From Craspedostauros australis (taxonomy: Eukaryota > Bacillariophyta > Bacillariophyceae > Mastogloiales > Achnanthaceae): a DNA stretch of 64,000 nt. The stretch is from positions 930,001 to 994,000 of the forward strand of contig JAMXDE010000012.1 of NCBI GenBank assembly GCA_026770025.1. Reading direction: 5' to 3'. Position numbers and translations under genes: made by a program. Positions 1 through 10,600 of the stretch are shown piece after piece. The notes under the pieces are model-generated. The model saw only the letters and a program-made list of their open reading frames with translations, made no database searches and was not told the origin of the DNA. Every line of letters starts with the position of its first letter. Position 1 is the first letter of the stretch.

Positions 1-934
1 ACGTGAGCAACGAATTGACAGCGCGCATGGCATCGGAAGGATCGCCGCCGGAAGCATTGCCTCTGGATGCCGCGAGGCTTTCCACCTCATCGATCAGCAC
101 GCAAATCAGGGTGGTTGGGTCATCTTCCACCATATCGCGCACCAATTGGAACAGACTGCTCACGAGCTTGCCGCTGGTGGAGAACCACTTGGAGAACAGA
201 GAGTGTGATCGTATGTCGAGCAGCACCGCCCCTCCTCTGAAATGATGACGGAGCCGGATGACCAGCTTTTGCGCCAGCGCGCGACAGAGACTCGTCTTGC
301 CCGTCCCCGGTGGGCCATACAAGAGGAGGATTCTGTTCCAGCTGATGATGTTCGATGAAACTCCCTTTTGCGAGAACATCAGCGTGGAGATTGCGTACTG
401 CAGCAGGCTGCGTTTGATGGATGGCTCAAAGACGAGGTTCTGCCACATCCCATCAAGGCTGTTGTGTGGCAGTGGCATGCTATCACATCCTGCTGTCCAC
501 TCGTCGTCGCCGCCACCACCGCCATCAGCTGGATCCAGTTCTTCCGTGCTGATTTCCTCTCGGCTGAGTTGATACACGTGCACGTTTGAAGGATTGAGAA
601 CGAGCAAGTGCTTGCTGCTGTTGATCACGTCGTCCTCTACCGATGTGATGCCATTCGTGTCCTCGATGGTAATTCGCTGGAAGTGGCTGGATAGAAACGA
701 ATCGGCTGACGGCGTCACTTCTGATGTCAGCGATGATGATACACCGCGTTCTCGTACGTATCCATCTCGGATGTGCCAGGTATCTTGGTGCTCTGAAAGA
801 TGTGACATGAGCTGCTCTTGCAATCTTGACATCGGCACCATGAGATGATCGTGGGCAACAGCTTCCATGTGAAGTTGGTTCATCATGTTCGCAAGGATGG
901 TCGTCTTCGTTTCGCACTTTTCATTCGGCGACAT
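1..934 (-). CDS. TRIP13: TRIP13/PCH2 AAA+ ATPase, 5' part (runs off window start)
   Basis: Homologue of TRIP13/Pch2, the AAA+ remodeller that unfolds HORMA proteins such as MAD2 and HOP1 in the spindle checkpoint and meiosis. The minus-strand frame starts at ATG 934, just after an in-frame TGA, and stays open to base 1, giving 311 codons without an intron. The Walker A motif GPPGTGKT starts at residue 207, preceded by the family-typical NIISWNRILLLY segment. A sensor stretch SHSLFSKWFSTSGKLV follows, and Walker B is LICVLIDEVES with D282-E283. The end reads PSDAMRAVNSLLT, the usual start of the next AAA+ helix, so the C-terminal third lies outside the window. Residues 1-130 are poorly conserved, as expected for the substrate-binding N-domain. 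The symbol rests on motif order and spacing; the family call is very secure. Confidence 0.93.
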   Translation of the reverse strand, partial: MSPNEKCETKTTILANMMNQLHMEAVAHDHLMVPMSRLQEQLMSHLSEHQDTWHIRDGYVRERGVSSSLTSEVTPSADSFLSSHFQRITIEDTNGITSVEDDVINSSKHLLVLNPSNVHVYQLSREEISTEELDPADGGGGGDDEWTAGCDSMPLPHNSLDGMWQNLVFEPSIKRSLLQYAISTLMFSQKGVSSNIISWNRILLLYGPPGTGKTSLCRALAQKLVIRLRHHFRGGAVLLDIRSHSLFSKWFSTSGKLVSSLFQLVRDMVEDDPTTLICVLIDEVESLAASRGNASGGDPSDAMRAVNSLLT

Positions 935-1575
935 GCTTGATTCGTTTCAATGGTGAAGCGATGGGTGGAATACAGATGAGACCTTCGAGCCAGCGGGAGT
1001 CAACGAGACGATGATGGATGGGCAACTGATGCAGCCGTGCTTCGAGATGACCCCAATCTACTTGTGCTTGGCGAAGCGAGAACTCGGGGTGTTTGTGCAG
1101 CGGCGTCAATATAGTCGAAGTGTATCATACAATACGTTGCAGTATGTGCTTGCAATTGTACGAACTACTCGTAGGTGTGGTCCTCCCTCCCATGGTGTGT
1201 GTCCATGCCACAAAGGCATCGCGCGGTGTTGCTGTGAGTGGAAGCGTGTGGGCAGATTTTGTTCTTCGCTCGTTTTGAAATTTGAATTTTGGCGCCATGT
1301 CGATCAATTCGACTGGGTTCACCAACGACGAAAGTTGATGGTCTAACCTCGATGTAGTCTACTGTGATGCGAAATATCAGTATTCATGGTTCGGAGAGCA
1401 CACTGATGCGCAAAATATCACCAAACATGGTTCGATCAATTGAGCAAGCGCTGCATTCGAGGAAAAGTATAGTAGTCTGACAAGACAACGAACCAGGAAT
1501 CACGCTAAAGTAGACGCAATCGAGCTGTTCATGTGAAAACGGAGATGTCGGGAGACCCCGGAGGAAATCTGCTTG
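935..1575. other. Intergenic: TRIP13 upstream / proteasome downstream
   Basis: No convincing coding sequence. Short open frames on both strands show no domain-like content. It should hold the TRIP13 promoter and the 3' end of the proteasome gene. The 10-mer GTAGTCTACT at 1354-1363 recurs at 38491. Confidence 0.5.
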
Positions 1576-2814
1576 TCATACTTTCGCGTTACTTCGTTTG
1601 GGCGGCGCAAATCCAGCAAGATCGGAGCTGTTCCTCTTTTTCTGTCGTTTTATTTCCGTGCCATTCGAGCTTGGGATGGCGATGGTCCTGTATTGTATCC
1701 CCTCCGCTGTCATAATTGAAACCCGAACAAAACCACCGGAACTACCGTCCCTCGCGACCGCCAGCATGACCAAATTCGCCACAAGACCGACCGCCTCATG
1801 TTTATCGTACTGCGTGAAGGGTCGGTTGCTTGCCAACTCATCGATGTGTCCCATCAGAAACGTCGATCCTGACCCGCTCACGCTGTATGACCCTTCGTCG
1901 AGCAACGTACCCCCCGGAAGTATGGAATAGATGAACGACTCCTTCTCCACCTTGTCGTACCCGGCGCAGATCAAGCTTGCCATGAGTTCATGTGATGCGT
2001 TCGTAACCACATGGCGCAAGTAATGCGCCATTTCGGAGAGGGTGGGATCGACGCCGTACTTCCACCGGCGACTTTGAAACTTGGCACGTGCTTTCCTTGC
2101 CAGCCACTGCGTATCTGCCGCGCTGCCAGATCGACACACTACACATGATGTCACCTCATCGCTGCGCCCGGGGCCAGTTGGATCAAGGTCTTCTTCGACG
2201 AAGAGTCTCACGGCATCTCCATCTCTTCCGCACTCGTGGTCTCTATCGTCATGTACGTCGCCTTGAACATGGGGAAGGTCGGAGTCGTCCGCATCTTCTT
2301 CATCATCATCATTCTCAAAAGAGCTGGTGTCGTGTTCGGGAGGCTTCTGCTTGTGGTCCTCACTGGTGCTGCCTTCATCGGCTGTTCTCGTAGTCATGCC
2401 ATCATCAATATCTTGACTTTCAGTGTCATCGTCGTCAACCACATGGAGATCTGGGGCATCAAGCTGTCCATCCCATAACGTGGTGATCTTGTGCGCGAGC
2501 CGATTGCTCACGTAACCAGAAACAGATGTCCGCGTATCAGCTCCCACGATGACGCCATCTCGAAACTTGATCGCGACCAAAGTGGTTCCCATGTCCACTT
2601 CGCCAGATCTGGATGTTTGCATTGATCCTGGAAGGAAGGCTGGGGAAAGAGCATCATCCTGATCGTTGCTGTGACCACCTCTCGTTGCCGCAAATCCAAA
2701 TGATTGTGGTGACGACTGTGGTGATGGCGGTGAACGAGAGGCACCGACCCACACGTGGCCTCCGAAGGCCAGCAGCGATACAAAGTAGACCACTATCGTT
2801 TCAAACGATTTCAT
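1576..2814 (-). CDS. 20S proteasome beta-1 (PSMB6/PBA1-type) subunit with acidic insert
   Basis: Catalytic beta-1 subunit, the caspase-like N-terminal threonine hydrolase of the 20S core. Counting from the mature TT end (MG|TTLVAIKF), the catalytic T1, D17 (VGADTR) and K33 (RLAHKIT) are all present, as are the CRSGSAADTQ signature and the ARDGSSGG loop with the conserved D and S. Two features are odd. About 110 residues very rich in D and E, with no stop, lie between the K33 strand and CRSGSAADTQ, where normal subunits have about ten. Also, the ATG at 2814 adds a 76-residue leader with a hydrophobic segment near residues 7-24. The internal ATG at 2622 would leave a 12-residue propeptide, close to that of plant PBA1, so the start is uncertain. 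An in-frame intron inside the acidic stretch cannot be excluded, but its biased composition looks coding. Confidence 0.88.
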   Translation of the reverse strand: MKSFETIVVYFVSLLAFGGHVWVGASRSPPSPQSSPQSFGFAATRGGHSNDQDDALSPAFLPGSMQTSRSGEVDMGTTLVAIKFRDGVIVGADTRTSVSGYVSNRLAHKITTLWDGQLDAPDLHVVDDDDTESQDIDDGMTTRTADEGSTSEDHKQKPPEHDTSSFENDDDEEDADDSDLPHVQGDVHDDRDHECGRDGDAVRLFVEEDLDPTGPGRSDEVTSCVVCRSGSAADTQWLARKARAKFQSRRWKYGVDPTLSEMAHYLRHVVTNASHELMASLICAGYDKVEKESFIYSILPGGTLLDEGSYSVSGSGSTFLMGHIDELASNRPFTQYDKHEAVGLVANLVMLAVARDGSSGGFVRVSIMTAEGIQYRTIAIPSSNGTEIKRQKKRNSSDLAGFAPPKRSNAKV

Positions 2815-3445
2815 TGCGCGGTTGTTTTGGGAGTATGGCGTGGATCTGTCGCGAATGTACAATTCAGAAAGAACTACTCCATGGATAGTAGATCGTACTC
2901 TGTCTGGAACACCGTGTGCTGCCTGCGCCCTTGGTTTGATCTCCTCGATGCCCCCCTCTGTGTCACGATCTTTGTCGTTTTGCCTCCTGTCACCAGATCC
3001 CAAAAATCGCGCGAAAACGTCTTATCGATTCATCGGATTTCAATGGTGGACCAGTTCGACTAACATGTCAGTATCTCAAATCGCGGGTGGATCCTCTTGT
3101 TGACACCACAGCATCTTGTTACCGGTGTTCTCTTGAAGCAGGGTGGTGGTTGTCTTCCCTTCGGGTACTGGCAGGAGATGGTATCCCTCCCCGCGATGAT
3201 GGCTTGAGGAAACAGGACCCCGCATCAGATCGAGTTGGTTGGAGGCTCACCCGCAGAGATATCATTCATTGCAGCGCTTGAGACGTAGGGTTACGAGTGG
3301 AGTGAAGTGAAGTGAAGCCCTTGCTCTCTCGAGAGTAGAGCACCAAGCCATTGAGAAATTCCTTGGTCAAGTGTCAGATCATCTGAGACCTGACGAGAAT
3401 TCCGCACTTCTCGCACAAAGGCAGGGCGCAGCGACAGCAAGCAGC
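2815..3445. promoter_or_regulatory. Divergent intergenic region, proteasome beta-1 / MATE
   Basis: The two flanking genes point away from each other, so both promoters should lie here. The minus frame of the proteasome gene stays open to about 3003 but has no ATG beyond 2814. No RNA gene or repeat was seen. Confidence 0.4.
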
Positions 3446-5597
3446 ATGGGCGACAGCGAAATTGGAGAGAAGCAGCCGCTTCTCGCGGCAGGCAAGAAGG
3501 TTCAAGATGCCACGAGCAATGGCCTGGAGATGGATACCGATGCCATTGACAAGCGGCCAACCGTCCGAAGCGACGTGCTCGATGTCTTCCGGCTCGGAAC
3601 TCCCATCTTCATCACCATGCTGGCGTGGGTTGGTGTAAGTGCTTTGCCCGATTGGTACTGAATGCAATCGAATGTGTAGATGATTCCAATTGCGGAATGC
3701 TCAGCTTGATTTGAGGGATTGTGCAGCTGTATTTCTGTCGGCGTTCGTGGCTACCTATTCGTTCATTCTTCATGATTGATGTGCTTCTCATCCACGAAAC
3801 TACTGCACCATTGCTGATTGTTGCATCATCTTCTGTGCCTCCGCAAATCACTATTACATATTATATAATATTGTCGTGAACGACAACGGCGGAACACCAC
3901 CCACCATCCGCCTTCGCGAACGCCTTTGCAATCGCCTTCGAACAGATGAAAATGACGGAGTCGGGGCTGCTGGATCATGTGTCTAGTCAGGCGACGAACG
4001 CGGTCGCCTTGAGCGACATCTGGACCATGTGCACGGCAATGTTGATTGCTGGTCGGTCGTTGGATATCTTGGTGGGAGGCGCCGTCGGCGCCGGCAACCC
4101 CAAGCTGGCAGGAATCTACTTGCAGGTCTCGTGCTACTGCCTGTCATGGGCGGCCCTGTTCGTCTTTGTCTGCTGGAATCTAGCGGCGCCTTTGTGGTTG
4201 GTGCTTGGCGCAAATTCTGAGCTCGCCAGCATGGCGGGGTACTATGCACGCATTCTTGCCTTGAGCATCCCGGCGCAGGTCCTCTTTGGACAGCTCTCGC
4301 AGTTCTTCTCGGCACAAAAGATCATGCACCCCGAAATGAACGCATCGTTGGTGGCTTTGGCCCTCAGCCTAATGCTAGGATTCATCCTGGTGGTTGGCAT
4401 CGGACTTCCAGGTTTCGAGGGCACAGGCTTTGCCATGTGTCCAGTTATCACAACGTGCGCGGTGTATACGCAGCTCGCTGTCATCACCTACGTATACGTC
4501 GGCCGCCAACGTCTCCATGGCCCTGCATGGGATGGATGGGCGTATCACGAGATCACGTGGCCGCGAATCAAGACCTTCTGCTGGCTCTATTGCCCGACTG
4601 TTCTTGGCATGGCGTCTGATTTCTGGCGCGTAGCCGTGATTACCGCCATCGCTTCAAAGTTTGGGGAGCATGAGACCGCTGTCTTCAACGCAAGCTACCG
4701 GTAAGTTTGGGGAGACTGCGGGTATGGTACCTTACCTACGAGTTCCATACCATACGAACATGCGTGGCGAGTTGGAATTATGCACCGCAGATTTACGTGT
4801 GCGAGAGAGAGAGAGATCAGATCATTGCCATCGTTCATATCTATTTTGAATAACACCATGCTTGGAATCTTGTTGCATGGTCGATCCCAACAAGATGTAC
4901 CCATGCATCCTTGTTTGCAACTTCCATCACTAACCCGGGTACTCGTTCCACTGTCCAATTTTACAACATGACGCACCTGTGATGTGGCACCATGTGGTGT
5001 TGTGCGATCTGATGCTCATTGATCAACGTCCAAAGCGTGATGTGGATGGCGCTGATGGTCATGGTCGCTATATCAGGCGCTTGTGGCATCAACATGTGCA
5101 TACGGCTGGGCAAGCTGGATTCAAACGGCGCTCGCCAGGCTGGATGCGTCGGTGTTGGAATGTCCGCATTTGTTTCAATCATCATGGTGGTGTTTGAAAT
5201 GCTCGCGCCAGGTTCATTCTGGAGACTGTTTACCGATGATAGCAACCTGCATTCCATCTTGGATGAGATCAAGGTTCCTTTTGGCATCGCACTATTCCTC
5301 ATGAACACTTCCGTCGCCCTCGAAAAGATTCCATACTGCATGGGTCGCACAACGACGGTACTGTGGATCAGCGTCGTTGCCTCTTGGGGCATCCAAATCC
5401 CGGCTGTGTACCTGCTGACGGATCATTGGCGCAATGACTTGACAGGATTGTTTTGGGGATTGGCGATTGGGCATGGCGCTATGGCGATCTTGTACGTCAT
5501 CGTCATCCAACAAAGTGATTGGACGAAATTCGCAAGATTGACACACCTTCGATCAACAGAAGCCGCTGAGGATGACAAGGCTGTTCACACAGATTGA
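3446..5597 (+). CDS. MATE family efflux transporter (3 exons)
   Basis: Multidrug and toxic compound extrusion antiporter, expected to export organic compounds against H+ or Na+. Exons are 3446-3634, 3946-4700 and 5036-5597, giving 501 residues, normal for the family. Intron 1 (3635-3945) starts GTAAGT after WVG and ends CAG before MKMTESGLLDHVS, rebuilding the conserved first helix and loop. Intron 2 (4701-5035) starts GTAAGT and splits an Arg codon, rebuilding NASYR|VMWMAL. Signatures include the paired GGAVGAGNPKLA and the second-half RLGKLDSNGARQAG. About 12 hydrophobic segments are seen. The start is the ATG of MGDSEIGEKQPLL; no in-frame ATG lies upstream. The short acidic N-terminus with a QPLL dileucine-like motif is compatible with vacuolar or plasma-membrane sorting, which is inference. 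Confidence 0.92.
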
Positions 5598-6470
5598 TAC
5601 GGGCGCTGTTTTTGGCACGCAGCAGAGGTGTTGAGGAATGGCGGACCATACTACTCGTATTCTGCGCACATTCGCATTCGAGCATGGTTCTTGAGTGAAA
5701 GATGCCTCATACCGGTACCGGTACCATCACCGTGACGATGGTGTTACATAGGCTCATGACACAGTTACGCACAAGCGACAGCAACTGCACAATTTGATAA
5801 CATACCTACATTACGAAACTTATGACGCAAGAAACTTTGGTTGAATGCAGAGTATCGGTCGCAATGATGATGCTCCGTATACGAGTAGCGGCATTGCATC
5901 TACCTGTGTGCAGAAGGGCGTCTCTCTCTAGACAGAGTTTCGACCGAGCAAGATATTAACAACCATCCCGATACGAGCTGCGCCCTCGTTGGCATCTCCT
6001 GACCATTCCCCCAAATCGATGAAGTGTTTCACCAAGGCCTTTTTGTGGACTTTGGGTTCCTCCAGTATCTGCCTCTGTCTCTGCATCCGTATCACAGCGC
6101 TCTGGCGTGATTCTCAACATGTGCAGCGCTTTGGCCTGCGGGCACCATCTTGCGTGGGCAGAGTTCCAGTACGGTTTTTGATCGATTGCTGCGTTCACGC
6201 TTCTTGATGCCCTGCCCCAAGAAGCACCTGCAGATTTGCAGAAAATATCCCGCCTTTTTTTGGTCTCCACCTCCCTGCGCTCCTTCTGTGTTTCAGCATC
6301 CGCAGGAGGAACGAATCATCCGCAGCTAATTGCAGTGAAGCGTGCTCGTCGTACTTGTTGGTATAATATAATATACTACTCTCCTCGTAGCATCGTGCTG
6401 CTTTGGACGCGCATCACCACCCTGCATCACCGGCATTCGTTGACCTGCACGAGGCAACGACGTCACATGC
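5598..6470. other. Convergent intergenic region, MATE / SDHAF1
   Basis: The 3' ends of two convergent genes meet here. Tandem ACCGGT/GGTACC-like units lie near 5711-5726. Open frames of up to about 100 codons at 5956-6270 and 6236-6520 show no recognisable domain and are treated as chance. Confidence 0.45.
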
Positions 6471-6863
6471 TCAATCACTCCCCCGGACGACCTGAACGCC
6501 AGGCATTTGCAACAGCTTGAGCTTCTTGTGCCCTTGGCGCAATTTGAACTCCACTCGTTTGAAATCGAGCTTGCGCACGGAATGGGCCTGCTTGCGGAAT
6601 TCGCTCCTCGCGTACTGCGTGGTCGTCGTTGGCGTTTGCGCCCGTTCTTGACTTGCTTCCGCGGATGCAGTGGGGAATGCGAGGTTGGTAAACGATGGTG
6701 TCGGTGTGGCGGAAGCAGCGCGATCCTTCTTGAGAGATTCTCGCAGGATCGTCCTGTACAGCGAAAGCACGTCCTTCTGCAGACCGGAAAGCCTTTTGCC
6801 AGCCTTCGGTGCTGCTGCCGACGACATGGATATCCTCGTTGTGCTTGTGATGAGCGACGCCAT
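6471..6863 (-). CDS. SDHAF1: Succinate dehydrogenase assembly factor 1 (LYR protein)
   Basis: Mitochondrial matrix LYR-motif protein of 130 residues that helps insert iron-sulfur clusters into the SDHB subunit of complex II. The LYR motif is at residues 35-37 in LSGLQKDVLSLYRTILRE. The C-terminal half holds the family block ARSEFRKQAHSVRKLDFKRV followed by the basic GHKKLKLLQMPG segment, which corresponds to the arginine-rich RxxRRQLxLL block of SDHAF1. Between them lies a T/S/A-rich linker of about 35 residues absent from short homologues. The ATG at 6863 gives a basic, Ser/Thr-rich N-terminus that could act as a presequence; the in-frame codons further upstream lack an ATG. Other LYR proteins are less likely because the second conserved block fits SDHAF1 specifically. 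Confidence 0.85.
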   Translation of the reverse strand: MASLITSTTRISMSSAAAPKAGKRLSGLQKDVLSLYRTILRESLKKDRAASATPTPSFTNLAFPTASAEASQERAQTPTTTTQYARSEFRKQAHSVRKLDFKRVEFKLRQGHKKLKLLQMPGVQVVRGSD

Positions 6864-7340
6864 TGTCCAAAGTACGTGTGCTATACGGAGAGTGACAGAG
6901 TGACCATTCGGAGGAGTGCTCCTTCCATAACAGTAGTAGTAGTAGTAGATTATGGCATCATAGTCGTACAGCGAACGAGACCTGGATACGTGGCTGGTCT
7001 GTTGGGAGACAACAAAGCCAGTTTTGCGTTCGACAAGACTCACGCCATCGCTGCGCACGCTTCTCTGCTTTATTGTGTATGTCCGCGACCGTGTTGGTGT
7101 TCGTTAATTGTCCGTGACATGCTGATAAGAGACTTAATAAGTACGTCCGCAACAACACGAAGCGTCGCGTGCAAACACGATCGGAGCGTGTCCGGTGTGA
7201 GAATCGCAGCACAAAGGGCGAACAAGGCCAGAAGAGACGGCGCTTCTCTGGAGGCTGTTTGTTGCAACGAAAAGACGACAGAACCAAGAACGGATCGCGC
7301 AAGTGGAGATAAGAACACGAGGAACACACAAAGAGGCAGA

Positions 7341-7366
7341 GCGAGCGAGAGAGAGAGAGAGAGAGA
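7341..7366. repeat. GA dinucleotide microsatellite
   Basis: GCGA units pass into an uninterrupted GA run in the 5' region of the LRR gene. Confidence 0.9.
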
Positions 7367-7440
7367 CAAAGAGCGCATACCATACCATACATCGCCAATA
7401 AGGGGGGATGAGAGATGGACTTGTGCCTTCCTTCCTGTGA

Positions 7441-7466
7441 AGCAATAGCAATAGCAATAGCAATAG
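7441..7466. repeat. AGCAAT hexanucleotide repeat, four copies
   Basis: Perfect tandem AGCAAT units about 220 bp upstream of the LRR gene ATG. Confidence 0.9.
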
Positions 7467-7684
7467 GGTCAGAGCACTCGCGCAGAGTGTAGAGCACACA
7501 AGAGTGGCATATTCGCGCAGTACCATAGAGCGGCGCATAGTTGAGAAGGGTACTCCACCAGTCGGACTACTCTACCATCAAGGCTACTCGACCAACACTA
7601 TACCAACACTCGTCCCATACCTGCAATACCTGCCATACAAACATACGTGTACCTACTACGGACACACCATATGTAAAGTGGAGC

Positions 7685-10600
7685 ATGAAAGAGCAGAGTG
7701 AACCAAGTGAGACTGCTGACGCAGGAGATGCTTGTGGGTTCGACACCAACGACACTATCGACACTAACAACGACACTATCGACAACAACGACACCAACGA
7801 CCAAAGCGACGTGAACAGTGGTGGCAACCTCAGCGAAGAAGCACAGGCGAATTCAGACCGTTCAGGTCCCAGCCACGAGCCTGCTCGAGAACCCGATCAA
7901 CCACACCGAGGATCTGCAACACCTCCGCCATCGTGCGCTGCTCCTCCAATAGATGCACAACGGCAGAGTCACGATCAGGCGCAGACGCAGAATCAAGACC
8001 CGGAATCCTCGGCTGCGATCGGCCCGCAATCGCCACTGTCGGAGGCTTCGTCGATCGCATCCACTGCATCAACCGCAAGGAGACGGCAGAACAGGGGGGA
8101 CTTTGCGGACGCCGGCATTCAGACACAAGGAGTGTTGGCATCAGCATCAGCATCCTTTGCAGCACGCCGTCTCCAACCCGCCAGCGTGTCGAATCAGTGG
8201 CAACCGCTGTGTCGTTGCGGAGGCGTTGCGAGAAGCGGGAAATTCCTCCTCAATTCACATCATTACAACCCCTACGGCCCATGGCCGCGCCTGCCACCGC
8301 CACCCAACAGCTTTCGTCGGTGTCCGACCACAGCCTCGATCGCTGCCTCCACGCTCGCTCCCATGCCATCGCCACCAGCATCTCCGACATTGTCTTCCTC
8401 CTCTTCCGGATCGTCGTCAGCATCGTCGTCGTCTGTGTCAAGAATGTCATCGATCGAATCGTCAAGAAGTCCGCTGGGTCTCCTGCAGGGAACTGGCACC
8501 AACAGAAGCCCGACCCGGCAGCAATCGCAACATCAACATCAACAGCAGGAACAACAGCGAGAACAACGGCAGAGCATAGCTGCAACGATAGCCAGCCACC
8601 CTTCCCTCGTGCCATTGTCAGCAATTTCGCCCATCAGCACGGCAGGAGCACCATCATCATCCTTGGACCAATCTACTACCATCTTCGTCAACGGTGCCTT
8701 TCTCGACAGCGCGTCCATCGCTGAGCAACTCAGAGCAAGTATCCAGCACAATGACAGAACTGTCATCACGCTGCGGAATGTGACCATCGATCATTGGGTC
8801 GTCCGTGCACTGCAGGACTTGTTTCATGCACGACGGCTGTACGCTACCGAGGCAAATGCCAAAACAAATGTCAATGCACTACGGGTCGCTGATGCCTCTC
8901 CTTCACCCGGAACTGAGAAGCGAAATGGCACAAGCCAAGACACTGTCAATGCTGCCAATGCTGCTTCTGCTGCTGATGCAGATTGCATGCCGCCAGCGTG
9001 GATCAAGCTGCACCTCACACATTGCATGGAGATGCTCACTGACGTCTTTGAGGCAATACATCGGTCGCGCAGCGTGTCCGAATTGATCTTCACGGGCAGC
9101 CTACCAATTGCGCACAACCCGCGGTACTCGTTGACAACGGACTCTCTCAGGGCCCTTTCCTTGGCTTTGCAGCCCATCACCAGCAGCGATGAAAATGATG
9201 GCAAAACCACTCAAAAGGACAACGCCAGCGCGACGAAGGCAGAATCCACTAATGTCGCTGATGGAGCGCATGACGAAGAAAAGGAAGACAGCAAACCGAA
9301 AGCAAAGCCAACCAGGGAGGAAAATGCAGGCTCATCGTTGAAGACTCTTTGCCTACGAGGGACTCGCATCCCTCGTGAAGGGTTGATGTACCTGTGCCGG
9401 GATGGATTGGGAAATCCGGACTGCCCATTGGTTACGCTGCGGTTGTCCCAGGTCCACTTTCAAGCAACTGATGTGGTCTTGTTGGCAGACGCGTTAGCAA
9501 GCAACCGCCGTCTCGAGGTCTTGCTCTTGTCTCATTGCAAGCTCTCTTCCTCGGCACGAACTTCCCGCCCAATTGCATCGCGTTCGATCGGTAACAATGC
9601 GGCACGCCATGTACGTACGACACTGGTGCCAATCGGCGGGCTCCGACCACCAGATACTGCGCCTAGTTCGTCAGCTTCTCGTGCCATGGTCCGGGACGCA
9701 CCAACCTCTCCAGTCGCGGCATCCATAAGCCCAGCAAATCAGCGATTTGATCACTCTGGTGCCGCTTCGTCGGATGGCCCACGAAATCCACGGCAGCAAT
9801 CAAGCGTTGACTCGCGTATACATCAGCAGGCCTCTTCCTCCCAACCGCCGGCAGACCATCGCGATGGTGCGGGTGCCGAAGACGGTACCACCAATCGACG
9901 CGGTGTGGATGCTTCTCACAATGTCGAAAACGACGACGACGACGAATCCATTGAATCGATTGAATCGCAGCCATTGGTCCAGCCAAACGAGCACGACGAC
10001 GAGGCCACAGCGATGGCGCTGGTGCTAGAGGCGTTAGAACACCATCCGGCTCTGCAGTGCTTGCTCATTTACGGCATGCGGATCGTGTCGCCAACATCAT
10101 CAACGGGGCGTGGTGCAAAACTGAGCAAAGGAGAGAACGACACAGCCACAAATGACGGGCCGCCGCCTACAGTCGGAGCAGATGGCAGTCCCGGCAATCA
10201 GGGTGAGAGACAACGCGGGCACAGGGCGGTGCAAGCTCTACGAAGATTTCTCGAGGCACCCACATGCCAACTCTGGCATCTGGGCTTGAAGCACAACATC
10301 GACCATCACCACAACAGCTCGGGCAGGCCTGGCAATGGAAACCGACGCCGCCGAGGTCAAGAGCAGCGCGGCAATCCCCACGGCATAGCACGTCACCGGC
10401 AGCAGCAGCAGCGTCATGGCCAACAGCAACAGCAGCACAATGCGGCTCTCGTTCAACCACGAAATCCAAATATTGAGCAAGACCGATCGCTTGGCATACA
10501 TCCCATAATCGAGGCGTTGCGGACGAACAGAACCGTAAAGTATCTACAGTGCTCGGGCAATGGCATCACATCCAACGAGTTGGAGCAGCTCAGTGCGGTC

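Larger units (their letters stand above)
6864..7684. promoter_or_regulatory. Divergent intergenic region, SDHAF1 / LRR protein
   Basis: Promoters of both divergent genes should be here. It carries a GA microsatellite (7341-7366), four AGCAAT units (7441-7466) and a TAG/AGT run (about 6930-6950). The plus frame of the LRR protein is open from 7541, but its first ATG is at 7685. Confidence 0.45.

Noticed and set aside
525-917. 130-codon minus-strand frame
   Set aside because: Out-of-frame shadow of TRIP13, whose true frame is open to the window edge.
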